Part shown: positions 43,083 through 53,200 of the stretch, piece after piece
Numbering within the stretch: position 1 is the first letter of the stretch
Layout: each line of letters starts with the position of its first letter
NCBI GenBank assembly: GCA_946406195.1
Contig: CAMJJT010000003.1
Location: forward strand, 62,001-126,000
DNA: 64,000 nt
Reading direction: 5' to 3'
Origin: an uncultured Bacteroidales bacterium
GTDB lineage: Bacteria > Bacteroidota > Bacteroidia > Bacteroidales > Paludibacteraceae
Notes under the pieces: model-generated
Database searches by the model: none
Seen by the model: the letters and a program-made list of their open reading frames with translations, nothing else
Told to the model about the DNA's origin: nothing
Made by a program: the position numbers and the translations under genes

Positions 43083-44597
43083 ATGTTATCAAACGAGGAA
43101 ATACGTACTTTGCTCAACGATTTGGAAAGCGATCGAGTAGAGCGGACAATTAGCACGACCAATACGGATAAGTTTGGTCAGGCTATTTGTGCGTTCGCTA
43201 ATGATCTTCCCAACAATCGCAAGCCCGGTTACTTGTTCCTCGGAGTGAGCGATGACGGCACCATTCATCCGATTGATGTGACGGATGAATTGCTAAAAAA
43301 TGTAGCGGCTATTCGTACGGATGGTAATATCCAGCCGCAGCCAAGCATGGTGGTGGAGAAAATCTCATTCCCGGAAGGAGACATCGTAGCCGTTGAAGTA
43401 CAGCCGCATGTGTTCCCACCTGTTCGCTATAAAGGCAGAGTATGGGTGCGTGTCGGACCACGTAAAGGAATTGCAAGTGAAGCAGATGAACGCGTGCTGA
43501 TGGAGAAACGCAATAGCAATGTGCTGACATTTGATGCCACTCCTTATTTCAATGCAACACTGGATGAGTTGGATCTAAATCTGTTCCGTTATCAATACTT
43601 GCCCAAAACAATGCCGGAAGAGGAACTGATTAATGATAAGCGCGATATTAAGTATCAGTTGAGTTCGCTTGGCTTCTATGATACCCGTTTTGATTGCCCA
43701 ACGAATGCCGGAGTACTGCTATTCGCAAAGAACTTGCGTCGGTTATTCCCTGGGGCTTACGTGCAATACGTGCGTTATAAAGGAAAATCACGCGCGGGCG
43801 AGATACTGATGGAGCATGAGTTTAAGGAGAACTTATGCGTCTCACTTCAGGAATTGGATACGTTCATCAAGACAACCATCATCAATCGCCGCCCCATTCC
43901 GGTAAGTGCGCTGAGAGAGGAAAGTGTGATTGATTATCCGTATTGGGCAACACGTGAGTTACTGATGAATGCTATTTGTCACCGAGATTATTCAAGCAAC
44001 GGACCGATTCAATTCTACCAATATGATGACCGTATTGAGATTTTGAATCATGGTGGTTTGTATGGACGAGTGACGGTGGAGAATTTCCCGAATGTGAACG
44101 ATTACCGCAATCTGGTTATTGCTGAGGCGATGAAAGTGCTTGGTTTTGTCAACCGCCAGAGTCGTGGTGTTATTCGTGTGAAGGATGACTTGGAACGTAA
44201 TGAGAACGGAGAGCCGCAATATAATTTCTCCTATGGCACCGCGGTATTGGTTATAGAGCATAAATCTGCTATTCCTGACCGATTGATAGCCTCAGCTATC
44301 GAACAAGGACTCATAGAATCAGAATCCGACATAAAAACTGACATAGATTATTCAAAAACTGACATAAAAACTGACATTGAACCTTCAAAAACTGACATTA
44401 GGCGATTTCCAACTCTATTAGTAAAGAATGTATATGATTTAATTCGTCTTAATCCAAAGATTAAATATTCCGAGATGGAAGATAATCTTGGAGTTACTGA
44501 GCGTACTATAGCTCGTGCAATTGACACCCTGAAGGAATTAGGCTATTTACCTAAAGATCATTCGAAGATAAAAGGTGTTTGGCAACTAATACAATGA
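43083..44597 (+). CDS. AlbA_2 (Schlafen-like) putative transcriptional regulator
   Basis: A 504-aa protein. The N-terminal AlbA_2 domain (residues 1 to about 150) contains DRVERTISTTNTDKFGQAIC, AFANDLPNNRKPGYLFLGVSD and FPPVRYKGRVWVRVGPRKG. The middle has an ATPase-C/HATPase_c_4-like region (ELLMNAICHRDYSSNGPIQF, IEILNHGGLYGRVT). A linker of KTDI repeats (SDIKTDIDYSKTDIKTDIEP) follows near 415-440, then a winged-helix-like end (ERTIARAIDTLKELGYL). Proteins of this build are common in bacteria as regulators or in defence loci. The start of the next gene overlaps its stop as ATGA. Confidence 0.82.
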   Translation: MLSNEEIRTLLNDLESDRVERTISTTNTDKFGQAICAFANDLPNNRKPGYLFLGVSDDGTIHPIDVTDELLKNVAAIRTDGNIQPQPSMVVEKISFPEGDIVAVEVQPHVFPPVRYKGRVWVRVGPRKGIASEADERVLMEKRNSNVLTFDATPYFNATLDELDLNLFRYQYLPKTMPEEELINDKRDIKYQLSSLGFYDTRFDCPTNAGVLLFAKNLRRLFPGAYVQYVRYKGKSRAGEILMEHEFKENLCVSLQELDTFIKTTIINRRPIPVSALREESVIDYPYWATRELLMNAICHRDYSSNGPIQFYQYDDRIEILNHGGLYGRVTVENFPNVNDYRNLVIAEAMKVLGFVNRQSRGVIRVKDDLERNENGEPQYNFSYGTAVLVIEHKSAIPDRLIASAIEQGLIESESDIKTDIDYSKTDIKTDIEPSKTDIRRFPTLLVKNVYDLIRLNPKIKYSEMEDNLGVTERTIARAIDTLKELGYLPKDHSKIKGVWQLIQ

Positions 44598-46429
44598 ATA
44601 TGATGAAACTTAGAAATATATTATGCGCCTGCGCGTTCCTTATTGGAGTGTGCGCACCTACGCACGCACAAAAGGATGGATCCACTTGTTATAAAGCGAT
44701 ACCAATAGGCAAAGAGTATTCGGTGGAAATCTCTACCGCTCAAACCGTATGGTATTCTGCGCGTACGTTCGATCTGCCTCTGGCGGTCTATTTTATCCCG
44801 CAGCACGAATCCGACCCGGCACCCGAAGTAGAGATGGATTTTAGTTGTACGAGTGGTATATATTCCGATCCTATTATCTGTATGCTTTTCTGCAAAGGCG
44901 GTACAGTCACAATGCCTATCCCGCATAGACCGCCGTTGGATACCACTAGGGTTGAGGGACAGCTCGCCTATTATATCTCTATGGGAAAATCCTATCGTGA
45001 TTTACTGCTTAAAATGGGTATCGATTATAATGTGGATGTCGTAATAAAGGTTACGTATCACTCTGCAGGATCTATGAGCATTGCGCCCGATGATATGTTC
45101 TCTTCATGCGTAGAGGTGGATAAGATTGTGCATTTGGGAGATTCCATACCCGTGGAAGCAAATGACAAAGAGAGTTATGTGATTGTACCGTATGTGCAAT
45201 GGCAATATGATTCCATTCAGTATGAGTGGACAGGAACGACACCATGTCTCTTGTCTGTTGGTAATAATTGCTCCTTTGATCCAACCAGCACGACAGATGA
45301 TGCCATTATGGATGGTGGACCGAATAGCCCATCTAATCCTATGCAGCCCGGGGATAAGTGGAAAGTGACCAGTGACCTGTTAATGGATTTTGTAAGTGAT
45401 ACAGTGAACTATCCCAATGAAGCTGGTATGTTTTTTGCTAAATTCTATAGTGCTGCATCGGGTGGTATGAAGATAACCAAAATTCCCACTTTGCCTCCTC
45501 GTGCCAATGCTATTATTATGCGATATGATCATACCTATGCGCTGAACGCCCACGATACGGTTGTGTATGCCATTCCAAAGTCGTGGGTTAAAGATATGCA
45601 GTTTTCTACGCCTTCGAAGCACCTTTTCAAGATGTATATTGCCTCCGATCCGGATTTTTCGTTGCCTCATATGATAGACTCCTTGCGGTTCAACCCCTCT
45701 TATGATGGTCATATTTTAGGTCTATTGGGTACCCAGTTGAAAGAGTATTGGAAAAAAGCTGTTGACCAATATCTCTATGTGCGTTTTGAATGCTCTGAGG
45801 TAACGACTGTTGTTCCTGCCCAATGGTCGGTTTCACCATGCCAGACAAAGGCGAAACTGATAACCAAAGGTAACGAAATGACAATTGCCAAAGGATCTAA
45901 CGGAAAGGTCTTTTATCGGTTCTATTATAACCATTGGAAAGGTGGAAATATGACTTTCCAATGGGGAGACAGACGTACCAAGTGCCCTCTTTATATGGGA
46001 GACACGTGTTCCTATGAGAACTCTGCGACAGATGCACATGTTCTCTTGAGCGTGGATGTGCCTAGCAATGGCAAATGGATACTCACGAAAGAGAGATTGG
46101 ATACCTTAGAGAAATATGTGGATAACGATGGATATCTGTACATCCTTTTCTATCCTTTGGCGCAATCGAAAATGATTATTTCTTCGGATGCGCCCGAAGA
46201 GGCGGATCCGGTCTATCCGGCGGCAACTGTCACGGTGAGATGTGATATCAACAATAAGCCGTTTGTGGAGGTTAGCGTCACGCAAACAGTCACAGTTGAA
46301 GATGAGACGGGTACTATCGTGAAGACATTCACAGATGCGGTACCTGATGCTAAATATTCACTCTCTGATTTGCCGGCAGGAAAATACACTTTGCGTGGCA
46401 ATAAGGAAACAATTACCGTAAATTTGTAG
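44594..46429 (+). CDS. secreted protein, first gene of the five-gene surface operon
   Basis: About 611 aa with a signal peptide (KLRNILCACAFLIGVCAPTHAQ). I do not recognise a family. The body has two similar beta-rich halves around VWYSARTFDLPL and YKGTC/YSENS-like segments, with several Cys. The end (TVTVEDETGTIVKTF, DLPAGKYTLRG) is a beta-sandwich like the sorting-domain folds of Bacteroidota, but without the usual tail. Start chosen at the ATG in the ATGA overlap; ATGs at 44600 and 44603 are alternatives. Related in style to the product of 48683 (W-Y/F-S motif). Confidence 0.7.
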   Translation: MNMMKLRNILCACAFLIGVCAPTHAQKDGSTCYKAIPIGKEYSVEISTAQTVWYSARTFDLPLAVYFIPQHESDPAPEVEMDFSCTSGIYSDPIICMLFCKGGTVTMPIPHRPPLDTTRVEGQLAYYISMGKSYRDLLLKMGIDYNVDVVIKVTYHSAGSMSIAPDDMFSSCVEVDKIVHLGDSIPVEANDKESYVIVPYVQWQYDSIQYEWTGTTPCLLSVGNNCSFDPTSTTDDAIMDGGPNSPSNPMQPGDKWKVTSDLLMDFVSDTVNYPNEAGMFFAKFYSAASGGMKITKIPTLPPRANAIIMRYDHTYALNAHDTVVYAIPKSWVKDMQFSTPSKHLFKMYIASDPDFSLPHMIDSLRFNPSYDGHILGLLGTQLKEYWKKAVDQYLYVRFECSEVTTVVPAQWSVSPCQTKAKLITKGNEMTIAKGSNGKVFYRFYYNHWKGGNMTFQWGDRRTKCPLYMGDTCSYENSATDAHVLLSVDVPSNGKWILTKERLDTLEKYVDNDGYLYILFYPLAQSKMIISSDAPEEADPVYPAATVTVRCDINNKPFVEVSVTQTVTVEDETGTIVKTFTDAVPDAKYSLSDLPAGKYTLRGNKETITVNL

Positions 46430-46454
46430 AAAAATTGACGAAAATGCAAAATAA

Positions 46455-46486
46455 TTTGGTAATTTCATAATTATTTTGTATCTTTG
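46455..46486 (+). promoter_or_regulatory. promoter before the 711-aa secreted protein gene
   Basis: TTTG (46455-46458), 20 nt, TATCTTTG (46479-46486), followed by CACC. The next suitable ATG is at 46544, which argues against the frame opening at 46484. Confidence 0.75.
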
Positions 46487-46543
46487 CACCCTATTTTGTG
46501 CGCGTATGTGTGTGTATGCTACATATATATGCGCGAATATGAC

Positions 46544-48679
46544 ATGAGAAAAAATATAAGACATAGTATTCGTACCCTTGCGACGACGCTTTTATTGCTC
46601 GTCGTTTCGGCTATTATATATGCCCAGCAGCCTGCCGGCATTACGGCGGATAAGGCTACCCGGATTACTGCACCGGTGACTCTGTCGGTGCAGAGTGGTG
46701 GCAATTTTATTCGTTTGGATGCGACTCATCTTCCGGCAGTTGTTACATACGTGTCCTCTGCTCCGTTTGGTACCATACCGGCGGCATTGGTGATGGGAGA
46801 TACGATTGATGCGGAGATGGTTTTTGCTAATTGCGGCATGAGCTGGCAATGGACTATAGTGGAGGCGGAAAATGATCAGATTGTAGAGATAAAAGCACAT
46901 GAGAATGCGCTTATTAACGTGGCGCCTCATACCTGTGATAATACGTTTAGCGATACGACCGCGGTGGCTTGCGACTCGCTGTTATGGAAAGGCGAATGGC
47001 GTTATACTTCCGGCGATTATGAGTATGTGACGGAGAATGCCGCTGGGTGCGATTCGATCGTGACGCTCCATCTGACGATCAACCACCCTACAAGCAGCGA
47101 CGAAACAGAGACAGCGTGCGATTCGCTCTTCTGGAACGGAGAATGGTACAAAGCGTCCGGCGATTATGAATACCACACCACGAATGCGGTCGGCTGCGAC
47201 AGTACAGCTATGCTGCATCTGACCATTCATCACTCGGTGAGCGTAACCCTGCCGGATACAGTAGGGTGCATCGGGGATTTCGCTGACGGATATTGGTTTA
47301 TCGACACGCTGATCACAACTCCCGGCACTTATACGCGGCATAAGAAGACTATTTGGGGATGCGATAGTGTGCTGACACAATATGTAGCCATAGCGCAGGA
47401 GACATATGGAACGGATGTGGTGACAGCGTACGACAGTTATCAATGGATAGACGGTAAGACCTATACGAAATCCATCAGTGGTCAGGTTGAATATATTGCG
47501 AATGCGGCGGGCTGCGATTCGATTGTGACGCTTAATCTGACCATTCGTCATCTGCAAGTGAAAGATACCTTTGTTCGTTCCCTCTGCGAGACGGAACTGC
47601 CCTATGAATGGTACGGCAAGTATTACAAGGAGAGCGGCATCTATTGTTCCGATACCATCAAAGGCAAGGCGGAGAAAGGTGTCTATATGGATACGGTGCA
47701 TTATGTCGATCTGACCATTCTGCCTACCAGTGTTGGCGATACTATGGCAACAGCATGCGAATCGTTCCAATGGTATGGCTCCACTTATACGAAGAGTGCC
47801 ACCCCAACGCATACCTTCACCAATATCCATGGTTGCGACTCGGTAGTGACGCTGCATCTGACGATTAATCAACCCAGCGCAAGCGAAGAGACAAAGCGTG
47901 TGTGCGATTCGTATATATGGAACGGCGAGACTTATTCGCAGAGTGGAGATTATACATTCCGGACGCAGAATATGGCGGGTTGTGATTCCATAGCAACTTT
48001 GCACTTGACGGTAGCACATTCATCGAGTAGCGAACTGACAATCGAGCAATGCGAACATTATATTTCGCCTGCCGGCAAAGAATATACGGAGTCAGGTACG
48101 TACACTGAGACGATTACGAACATGAGCGGTTGTGACTCAACGATTACCATCTATCTGACGATCCTACATGACTGTCTGCCGCCGACGGAGTATGACACTG
48201 TATATTTCTGCACAGGATTCAATAAGGAGCATGAGGAGCGTATTAGCGATGTGCTGGTTCGTCGTTATCTTGCCTACACTTATGAGTCGCCGGCAGAATG
48301 GGATTATATGGAGGGCGTAGTGCTGAGTTCGGAACACGACCGGACATTGATGGACTTAGCGCGTGCGGAAGCGAACCTGCGCAACCACTACGTAGGCGAA
48401 CTGACCCCTGTAGAGCGTATCGTATGGAGTGTACGATATACCGACGCTAAGGCTTATACGCCTATCGAGGCGGGTGATCAACCGCAATGGATTAATGCCG
48501 GTAAGTTAGCAGTACAGATTTTGTTCCGCTGCGGCGAGATGTACAATAATGCTTATCCGATGGATGTGGAGATGGTGAACGGCGAGGAAACGAACGGACG
48601 AAAGATCATGCGGAATGGTCAGATCATCATTATCCGCAACGGAATGGAATATACTATTTTAGGAACAAAAATACAATAA
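46544..48679 (+). CDS. secreted CDS-repeat protein with T9SS-like tail
   Basis: About 711 aa with a signal peptide (RTLATTLLLLVVSAIIYAQ). From about residue 130 to 560 it is built of some eight repeats of 45-60 aa of the form ACDSxxWxGxxYxxSGxY...GCDSxxTLxLTI, a beta-sandwich-like module common in secreted Bacteroidota proteins. A unique domain follows. The end RKIMRNGQIIIIRNGMEYT is a short T9SS-like sorting tail. Probably exported to the surface. Cys occur in pairs, two per repeat. The start follows from the promoter; an ATG at 46529 is also possible. One repeat of the same kind occurs near the end of the 1868-aa protein. Confidence 0.82.
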   Translation: MRKNIRHSIRTLATTLLLLVVSAIIYAQQPAGITADKATRITAPVTLSVQSGGNFIRLDATHLPAVVTYVSSAPFGTIPAALVMGDTIDAEMVFANCGMSWQWTIVEAENDQIVEIKAHENALINVAPHTCDNTFSDTTAVACDSLLWKGEWRYTSGDYEYVTENAAGCDSIVTLHLTINHPTSSDETETACDSLFWNGEWYKASGDYEYHTTNAVGCDSTAMLHLTIHHSVSVTLPDTVGCIGDFADGYWFIDTLITTPGTYTRHKKTIWGCDSVLTQYVAIAQETYGTDVVTAYDSYQWIDGKTYTKSISGQVEYIANAAGCDSIVTLNLTIRHLQVKDTFVRSLCETELPYEWYGKYYKESGIYCSDTIKGKAEKGVYMDTVHYVDLTILPTSVGDTMATACESFQWYGSTYTKSATPTHTFTNIHGCDSVVTLHLTINQPSASEETKRVCDSYIWNGETYSQSGDYTFRTQNMAGCDSIATLHLTVAHSSSSELTIEQCEHYISPAGKEYTESGTYTETITNMSGCDSTITIYLTILHDCLPPTEYDTVYFCTGFNKEHEERISDVLVRRYLAYTYESPAEWDYMEGVVLSSEHDRTLMDLARAEANLRNHYVGELTPVERIVWSVRYTDAKAYTPIEAGDQPQWINAGKLAVQILFRCGEMYNNAYPMDVEMVNGEETNGRKIMRNGQIIIIRNGMEYTILGTKIQ

Positions 48680-48682
48680 GTG

Positions 48683-50257
48683 ATGAAAAAGATACTGATT
48701 ATAATTGCTTTATTCTCCACCGCATATACCTATGCGCAACAGCAGTGCGAGGGTTTTTTGCCGGGTTTCCCGGATCATTACTGCGAGTGCCGCACTACAT
48801 CGCAGGTGTTTCAATTCCCTTTGGAGATCGAGGTAACGGATACTATGTGGTTCTCTTCCACTGTCAATGATTTGAAGCAAGGTCTATCGGCCTATTGGTT
48901 TGCCAATAGTTCCATTACGTTTGAGGTATATGCGTTCTGTAGTTCCAAGACGCCGACCATTACGATGACGGTAGGCGCGAACCAGATGCGCGAGATGGAT
49001 GTGACCTCTATCAATAAGAAATTGGAAGAAATGGGCGATATGGCGGAACTGATGTCGCAGACCCTCACGCCGCGTATCAAGGTTTATCCGAACAACGGCG
49101 GTTCGGGAACCGTCTATTGCTATCCTTACGACCAAGGTCCGCACTCCACGTGCGAGAACGTGCTTCCGGTTATTCCGCGTATGACTTATGTATGCGACCA
49201 GACCGATGAGGTGTATGAAATCAAACCATCAAGAATAGCCTCCAACGGCGCTGGTTTCATTCGCTGGAAACAGAAAGACAACCAACCCGGTACGATTCGC
49301 TTGACCAGAGATTCGTGTAATGGTCCTGAGATTGCGAACGAGACGCTGATGGATTCGACGCACGTGCTGGTACTGAATGCCGATACGATGTCTGCCCTCA
49401 AAAAAGCAGGCAAGAGTGTGTTCGTACACGTGACGCATGAGCCGGGCTTTACGGGACGTATGTTTTATCATAACCGAATCGTATGGACGGAGAGCGCGGT
49501 GGATACCACCATTTGTCAAGGAAAAGGCTTGCAGTTAGGCGATACCATCCTGATGGAAGAGACCATCTATCCGAATGATACCAACTGGGTATTACAGGAC
49601 ACTCTCTCCCGTACTACGTTCTATGTGAGCGTGGAAGTGCCGGTTGTTCAATATGATACCTTGCTCTTGAGAGCTTCGCAGTTGCCAAGAACATATCATA
49701 ACCAGTATATCCCTAAGGACGGTTGGGGCGATTATGAATTTGTTATTCATCATGCTAACCTCTGCGATGATAGGTATATGGTGCATGTGGTGCATAAGGT
49801 GGATTCAACTACGCTTGACTTGCGCGACACATTATGCATGGGACGGAGCATCAGTTATAGCGGTAAAGCATATACGACGGACACCGCTTTCCGTGACACG
49901 GCATGGATAAATGCCGACACTTGGGCTATCCGCGATATCTCTATCCATTTCACGGAACCGGAGATGGAGTTCGACACAGTTTCGGTTAAACCAAGCGAGA
50001 TGAAAAATGGTTATTGGGATGCTAATCTCGGAATCATGCTGTATGCTTATGGCGATACGGCAGTAACCATCACCAAGAGGAATACTTGTACCCGTCTCGT
50101 GCAAGTGACGGTATTGGAGGCTGAAGAAAATACTGAAGATATCACGCTGGTTCCGAGTGAGAAAGCGGCAGCATGCAAATACCTGCGCGACGGAGTACTG
50201 TATATCCGCCGTGAGGGAAAGGAATATGACCTGATGGGTAAACCTAACAAACAATAA
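48683..50257 (+). CDS. secreted Cys-rich protein with T9SS-like tail
   Basis: 524 aa with a signal peptide (KKILIIIALFSTAYTYAQ). The N-terminal domain is Cys-rich (QQCEGFLPGFPDHYCEC) and contains DTMWFSSTVNDL, which resembles VWYSARTFDL in the product of 44594. The C-terminal end CKYLRDGVLYIRREGKEYD is a short T9SS-like tail. No enzymatic motif seen. It starts three bases after the previous stop region (GTG at 48680 or ATG at 48683; the ATG is chosen), so it is cotranscribed. Function unknown. Confidence 0.78.
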   Translation: MKKILIIIALFSTAYTYAQQQCEGFLPGFPDHYCECRTTSQVFQFPLEIEVTDTMWFSSTVNDLKQGLSAYWFANSSITFEVYAFCSSKTPTITMTVGANQMREMDVTSINKKLEEMGDMAELMSQTLTPRIKVYPNNGGSGTVYCYPYDQGPHSTCENVLPVIPRMTYVCDQTDEVYEIKPSRIASNGAGFIRWKQKDNQPGTIRLTRDSCNGPEIANETLMDSTHVLVLNADTMSALKKAGKSVFVHVTHEPGFTGRMFYHNRIVWTESAVDTTICQGKGLQLGDTILMEETIYPNDTNWVLQDTLSRTTFYVSVEVPVVQYDTLLLRASQLPRTYHNQYIPKDGWGDYEFVIHHANLCDDRYMVHVVHKVDSTTLDLRDTLCMGRSISYSGKAYTTDTAFRDTAWINADTWAIRDISIHFTEPEMEFDTVSVKPSEMKNGYWDANLGIMLYAYGDTAVTITKRNTCTRLVQVTVLEAEENTEDITLVPSEKAAACKYLRDGVLYIRREGKEYDLMGKPNKQ

Positions 50258-50292
50258 AAAAATTATTAATTAACAGCTAATCAACATAAAGA

Positions 50293-53200
50293 ATGAGGAA
50301 ATTATTCTTACTTACCTTAGCGTCCTTCATGACGATTTTTGCGATGGCGATAGGACGCAATGATGGTAGTACCAAAGCCAATGCTATTGACTTTGATTGG
50401 AATGCGGGGTTGGTTCATGATGGCGGAACCAAATGGTATCGTGTAGATTTAGCTCCGTTGTATGAGGAGGAGAACCCTTCTCTGACTTTGTATCTGACCA
50501 ACCCGAGCAATGTGGTGGGCACATCCGTTGATGTACACATGAAAGCAACTATTGCCGGGCAAATAGAAGATCGTGATTATACTATCTACGCACGGCAGTA
50601 CAAATCTTTTACAGCCAATGCATCCATGCTTATCCGAATGAAGCAGACGGAGATCTTTTTAACCCTCTCTTCTAACGGAAACATTAAGTTAAGCGCAAAA
50701 GTATTCGAGTCCTCGGATTTGGATGAGACCTGTAAGGATGCGCGCGAATTGAAATGGAACACTGCCACTACGCAAGAGCCGATGTATTCGGCATGGTGGA
50801 AAGTAAGCCTTTCGCCGGTTAAGAATGCCGATCGGAAGGATGCAAAAATCACCATCACCAATACCGGCACGAAGACGGTTAACCTCAAGGTAGGTCAGTC
50901 GCTCGATTGTCCGTCTTCCGGTGTGTCCAAGCGTTCGTACGAGTTGGCAGCAGGCGAATCGGTTATTAATACCGTGCCGCAAAGTATGATCCAAAGTGTA
51001 CAACCGGATGAACTCTATTTCGGCGTGGAGAATGTGGAATCACAGGTGACGATGAAGGTGGAATTAGTGGACCAACCGGCACAACCTATCATTCCGCAAG
51101 CAGCTGATATGCCGGCTGATATGCGCGAGAAGGAACTGCATGTGACCGATACGATGGTTATCCCAGCCGGCAAGACACTCTATCGCATCAGCGTTGCAGA
51201 GATGAACTCGATGGCTAAGTACGAACCCGAGTTCACCTATCGCAATCAGGAAGAGCAAACGGCAAATATAGCCATTAAGATGGCTTTTGAGCGTCCGTCT
51301 TATAGCACGAGTAACACCGATTATGTGTTAGCCTCAGGCGAGGAGCAGATTGTGGTCTATAAGAAGAATATGTTGGAGGGACTGGATGCGGTGGATTCTA
51401 TCTATCTGCTTACTATCACCGATCAGCCGATTCATTTTTACGGACGCTTTAAGCATGTGCGTGAGGGTAAGGCATGTAAAACCAATATTGATTTCAATTG
51501 GGAGAGCGGACATACCCAAGAAGGACGTACCACGCAATGGTATGCCGTTGAAGTAGCGGAAGCGCGTGATAACTTGCAAGATATTGTGGTTCATATTACT
51601 AATCAAGGTAATGCGCGCGCCAATGTGAAAGCTTCGATGGCATTCTCTTGTCCGTATATCGACCTTGAGGAAGTGAGCCGCACGCTCGCAGTAGGAGATA
51701 CCGTTTCGCGCCGCATCGGATATTCATCCTATTCGATGATGACAGATACGGTATGGATTGGATTGGAGACAGATCAGAACTTGCATTTCTGGGCTGAGGT
51801 TCAAGAAGCGAAGTTCAATGACGAAGTGGATACGCTCTGTCTGCATGCTATTCCATTCAACTGGGACGAAGGTGTGCTGCAGCATGCCGGTGATACCGTG
51901 TGGTACTTGATCAATATGGAGGAAGCACGTAAGCGCTCGGCTAAGTTCCCGACGATCTTTGTGCAGAATATGAGTAGCACCAAACCGGCTAATATTACGG
52001 CTGAGTTGTCTGTGGAGTGTCCCGATGAGATTGAGAACCAGAAAAAATCGCTGACCATAGAGGCTAACGGTTCATTCAGCAAGAAACTATCAGCCAACCT
52101 CTTTGAGAATATTGTGCAGGATGAGATTTATGTACGTGTCATCACCACGCAAGATGTGGCGCTACAGGTTATCCTGACTGAGAAACCTGCCGGTAGCGAT
52201 TGCGAGAACGCTATATCATTCAACTGGACATCCGGCAACAAACAAGAGGCAAATGCCAACTTATGGTATCTCGTTGATTTAAACGATGCGCTGACCAACA
52301 AGGAGGATGTCATCTTTACTATTGAAAATAAAGATAATACTGCAAGCGATGTGATATGGCAGTTTGCTTATGTGTGCTCGGAAGAGGAAGTGCCGTCTGT
52401 TCAGAAATTTGAAATTCCCGCTCATGGTGTCAAACAGATAGATGAACAGTATGCATCCCTCAAAGAGCTGTCGAATAGCGTGATTTATGTCAATCTGCAA
52501 GGAACCACTTCGCTCCACCTGAGTGCAACCCGCGTGGCGGTAGAGGAGATAGACACCATTTATCGCGAGGGACTGACCATCAATCCGATAGTGATGGATA
52601 ATGGTACGCAGGTTGTTCCGGATAAGGATACCGCTTGGTATGCCACCACTTTTGAGGAAATCGAGTACATCCGTACGCTGAGTGTTACCAATCCGCAAAC
52701 ACTGGAAATCAATCTGTCCAATAGCGGCAGCGAAGAGGTGACGGTAAGTGTGGAACTGGCCTATGCATTCCCGATTACGGAGAAGATGCAGGTACTGACC
52801 TATCCTGTGCCTGCCGGTTCGGAGATGACGTACACGATGGATTGGAAGAAATTCAATCAGCGTTTAGCCGATCATGACATGGTTTATATCCGTATCACAT
52901 TGCCCGGAGAGGCGGTGGGTACGATTAGTTACAACACGCGCTTGGTGACCGCTTTTGATGGCGCATCCCGCGTAGAGGCTATCCCTATTGTGCTGGGCAA
53001 TCGCTATGAACAGGATGCGATGACCGAGAGATGGTATAAATTGCATATGTCCGACCTCAAGAGGGATAAAAACCTCTATGACAAGATTCTCCGTTTCGCC
53101 ACTAAGAATATAGGCGATGCTACGGCAACCGTCAATGTTGCAGTTTATGAAGGATTGCTTTCCAATGATGATTTGCTGTATGGCGCTTTATCGGATGAGC

